Origin: Castellaniella sp036379515
GTDB taxonomy: Bacteria > Pseudomonadota > Gammaproteobacteria > Burkholderiales > Burkholderiaceae_B
DNA: 64,000 nucleotides
Direction: 5' to 3'
Assembly: GCF_036379515.1 (NCBI RefSeq)
Contig: NZ_DASVGN010000014.1
Span: 1-64,000 of the forward strand
Position 1 is the first letter of the stretch, and each line of letters opens with the position of its first letter. Shown piece by piece: positions 62,890 through 64,000 of the stretch. Both the position numbers and the translations under genes were made by a program. The notes beneath the pieces were generated by a model, which was given only the letters and a program-made list of their open reading frames with translations, did no database searches and was not told the DNA's origin.

Positions 62890-63302
62890 GATTGGCCTCC
62901 GATGGGGTTGAACACCACGAGCTTGCCGCCTTCGGCATCGATCAGCGTCGCCTTGACTGCCATGCCGATTTTCACCTCGGCAGGGGCGACGCCTTCGACG
63001 CGGCTCATCATGCGGGCCCCTTCTTTGAGGTCCACCAGGGCGACGTTGTAATCCCCTCCCTTGTCAGCCTTGCGGCGCACGACGGTCGTGGAATAGACGA
63101 CCCCGTCACCCGAAGGTGCGAACCACTCGAGTTGGTCACTGCCGCAGTGCGGGCAGACCATGCGAGGATAGAAGATGCTGCGCGAGCAGGCCGTGCAGCG
63201 CTGAATCAGAAAGTGCCCCTGATCCAGCTGTTTTCGGTAGTAGACGTCCGCGCCGACTTGCGAGGGCAGCGGATCGACCGGGATTTCGAGCGGGTCTGAC
63301 AT
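62886..63302 (-). CDS. Zn-ribbon OB-fold (DUF35) protein, thiolase partner
   Basis: A 138-residue protein from ATG 63302. The N-terminal rubredoxin-like zinc ribbon has CTACSRSIFYPRMVCPHCGS (two CxxC pairs), followed by an OB fold (VYSTTVVRRKADKGGDYNVA). Binds CoA esters and assists the thiolase encoded next to it (start/stop overlap ATGA). The longer frame to 63416 is not supported. Confidence 0.9.
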   Translation of the reverse strand: MSDPLEIPVDPLPSQVGADVYYRKQLDQGHFLIQRCTACSRSIFYPRMVCPHCGSDQLEWFAPSGDGVVYSTTVVRRKADKGGDYNVALVDLKEGARMMSRVEGVAPAEVKIGMAVKATLIDAEGGKLVVFNPIGGQS

Positions 63303-63484
63303 GAATCTCCTCCGTGGACCAAGGGCAACCGCACCGCGGCAGTGAGCCGTACCCAGAAAGTACGCCACCTGCAACGATTCGCTGCCTTCCGTTTTACAGA
63401 TGCAAGTGTTCTGCAAATCGAGACTGCTGTGAATTCTGATTTGCTTAAATGGCTGTTTCGGACCCGTAAACCAAGGAGACCTCT

Positions 63485-64000
63485 GTGGACACCCGCTACC
63501 AGCACATCCTGTTCTCGTACGAAGATGGCGTGGGCCGCATCGTGCTCAATCGGCCCGACAGCCTCAACAGCATGACAGAAACCATGCACGCCGACATCCG
63601 CACCGCCCTGGATTTCATGGAGGCGCAGGCCGACTTGCGCGGCCTCATCCTGACGGGCTCCGGCCGGGGCTTCTGCGCCGGGCAGGACCTCACCGAACGC
63701 GCGCCACTGCCTCCTGGCGAAAAGCGCGACCTGTCGCGCGGCCTGAAAGACAACTACGCCCCTCTGGTGCTGCGCCTGCGCGCCCTGCCCGCGCCCGTGG
63801 TGTGCTTCGTCAACGGCGTCGCGGCAGGCGCGGGCGTGAGCCTGGCACTGGCGTGCGACCTCGTCTACGCCGTGCAATCCGCGCGATTCATCCAGGCCTT
63901 CACCCGCATCGGCCTGCTGCCCGACGCCGGCGGCACGCAGACCTGGCTGCAATTGGTGGGCCGTCAGCGCGCCATGGGCGCCTCACTCTTCGCCGAGCCT
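63485..64000 (+). CDS. Enoyl-CoA hydratase/isomerase family protein (PaaG-like), 3' truncated by window
   Basis: The first 172 codons of a crotonase-family enzyme, start GTG 63485 with AAGGAGACC upstream, running off the end of the window. GRIVLNRPDSLNSMTETMHA, SGRGFCAGQDLTERA (oxyanion-hole region), VNGVAAGAGVSLALACDLVY and IGLLPDAGGTQTW are present; the DAGGT segment with Asp matches PaaG-type 2-(1,2-epoxy-phenylacetyl)-CoA isomerases. Divergent from the thiolase/DUF35 pair. Confidence 0.9.
   Translation, partial: MDTRYQHILFSYEDGVGRIVLNRPDSLNSMTETMHADIRTALDFMEAQADLRGLILTGSGRGFCAGQDLTERAPLPPGEKRDLSRGLKDNYAPLVLRLRALPAPVVCFVNGVAAGAGVSLALACDLVYAVQSARFIQAFTRIGLLPDAGGTQTWLQLVGRQRAMGASLFAEP

Overview
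The window looks like chromosomal DNA of a betaproteobacterium of the Alcaligenaceae type (Bordetella/Achromobacter/Pusillimonas-like). It is GC-rich, opens with the 3' end of gyrB (so probably near the replication origin), has many LysR regulators, two branched-chain-amino-acid-type ABC transporters and several CaiB-type CoA-transferases. The taxon is inferred from gene content only.

0-4.9 kb: after gyrB and its terminator comes a lower-GC island on the minus strand, a four-gene His-Xaa-Ser (Hxs) cluster in the order hxsA-hxsD-hxsB-hxsC. It encodes a small secreted-looking HxS-repeat peptide, a small helper protein and two radical SAM proteins. hxsB carries a one-base frameshift in a G run. 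Decayed mobile-element-like debris follows.

4.9-18.8 kb: a run of small redox units, each an oxidoreductase (SDR, MDR, F420-reductase-like, aldo/keto reductase) beside a LysR or XRE regulator, then a sulfide-type unit (BigR/SqrR-like ArsR regulator plus two YeeE/YedE sulfur-transport proteins). Four genes between 12.5 and 18.9 kb keep both ends but have lost their middle: a GlcG/HbpS-like protein, two MBL-fold enzymes and a HigB-like toxin.

18.9-34.7 kb: mixed accessory genes. An ApeA-like HEPN anti-phage protein of low GC, an IS3 scar, a YffB/ArsC-like protein, an EamA exporter with a His-rich tail, a GGDEF cyclase, a PIN protein, a D-tartrate uptake/dehydratase pair (KdgT-like and TarD), a zeta toxin with a Phd-like antitoxin, a secreted MTA/SAH-nucleosidase-like protein, a cytosine-deaminase-like amidohydrolase, and a RES/Xre toxin-antitoxin pair with a clear palindromic operator.

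34.8-47.5 kb: the most striking part. A HAAT-type ABC transporter with a fused permease-ATPase is transcribed divergently from an operon holding a conserved hypothetical protein, a UGSC selenoprotein gene read through an in-frame TGA with a SECIS-like hairpin, a thioredoxin-reductase-like flavoprotein, the selenocysteine tRNA gene (selC), selA and selB. A class I fumarase follows. Here one selenoprotein travels with most of its own decoding machinery; selD is not in the window.

47.5-64 kb: a second HAAT transporter and a CoA-linked catabolic cluster: nitronate monooxygenase-like enzyme, two CaiB/BaiF CoA-transferases, acyl-CoA dehydrogenase, LysR regulator, MmgE/PrpD protein, MaoC/HTD2-type dehydratase, acyl-CoA synthetase, SCP-x-type thiolase with its DUF35 partner, and the start of an enoyl-CoA hydratase. 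Together these suggest uptake, CoA activation and beta-oxidation-like breakdown of an organic acid whose identity cannot be read from the sequence.
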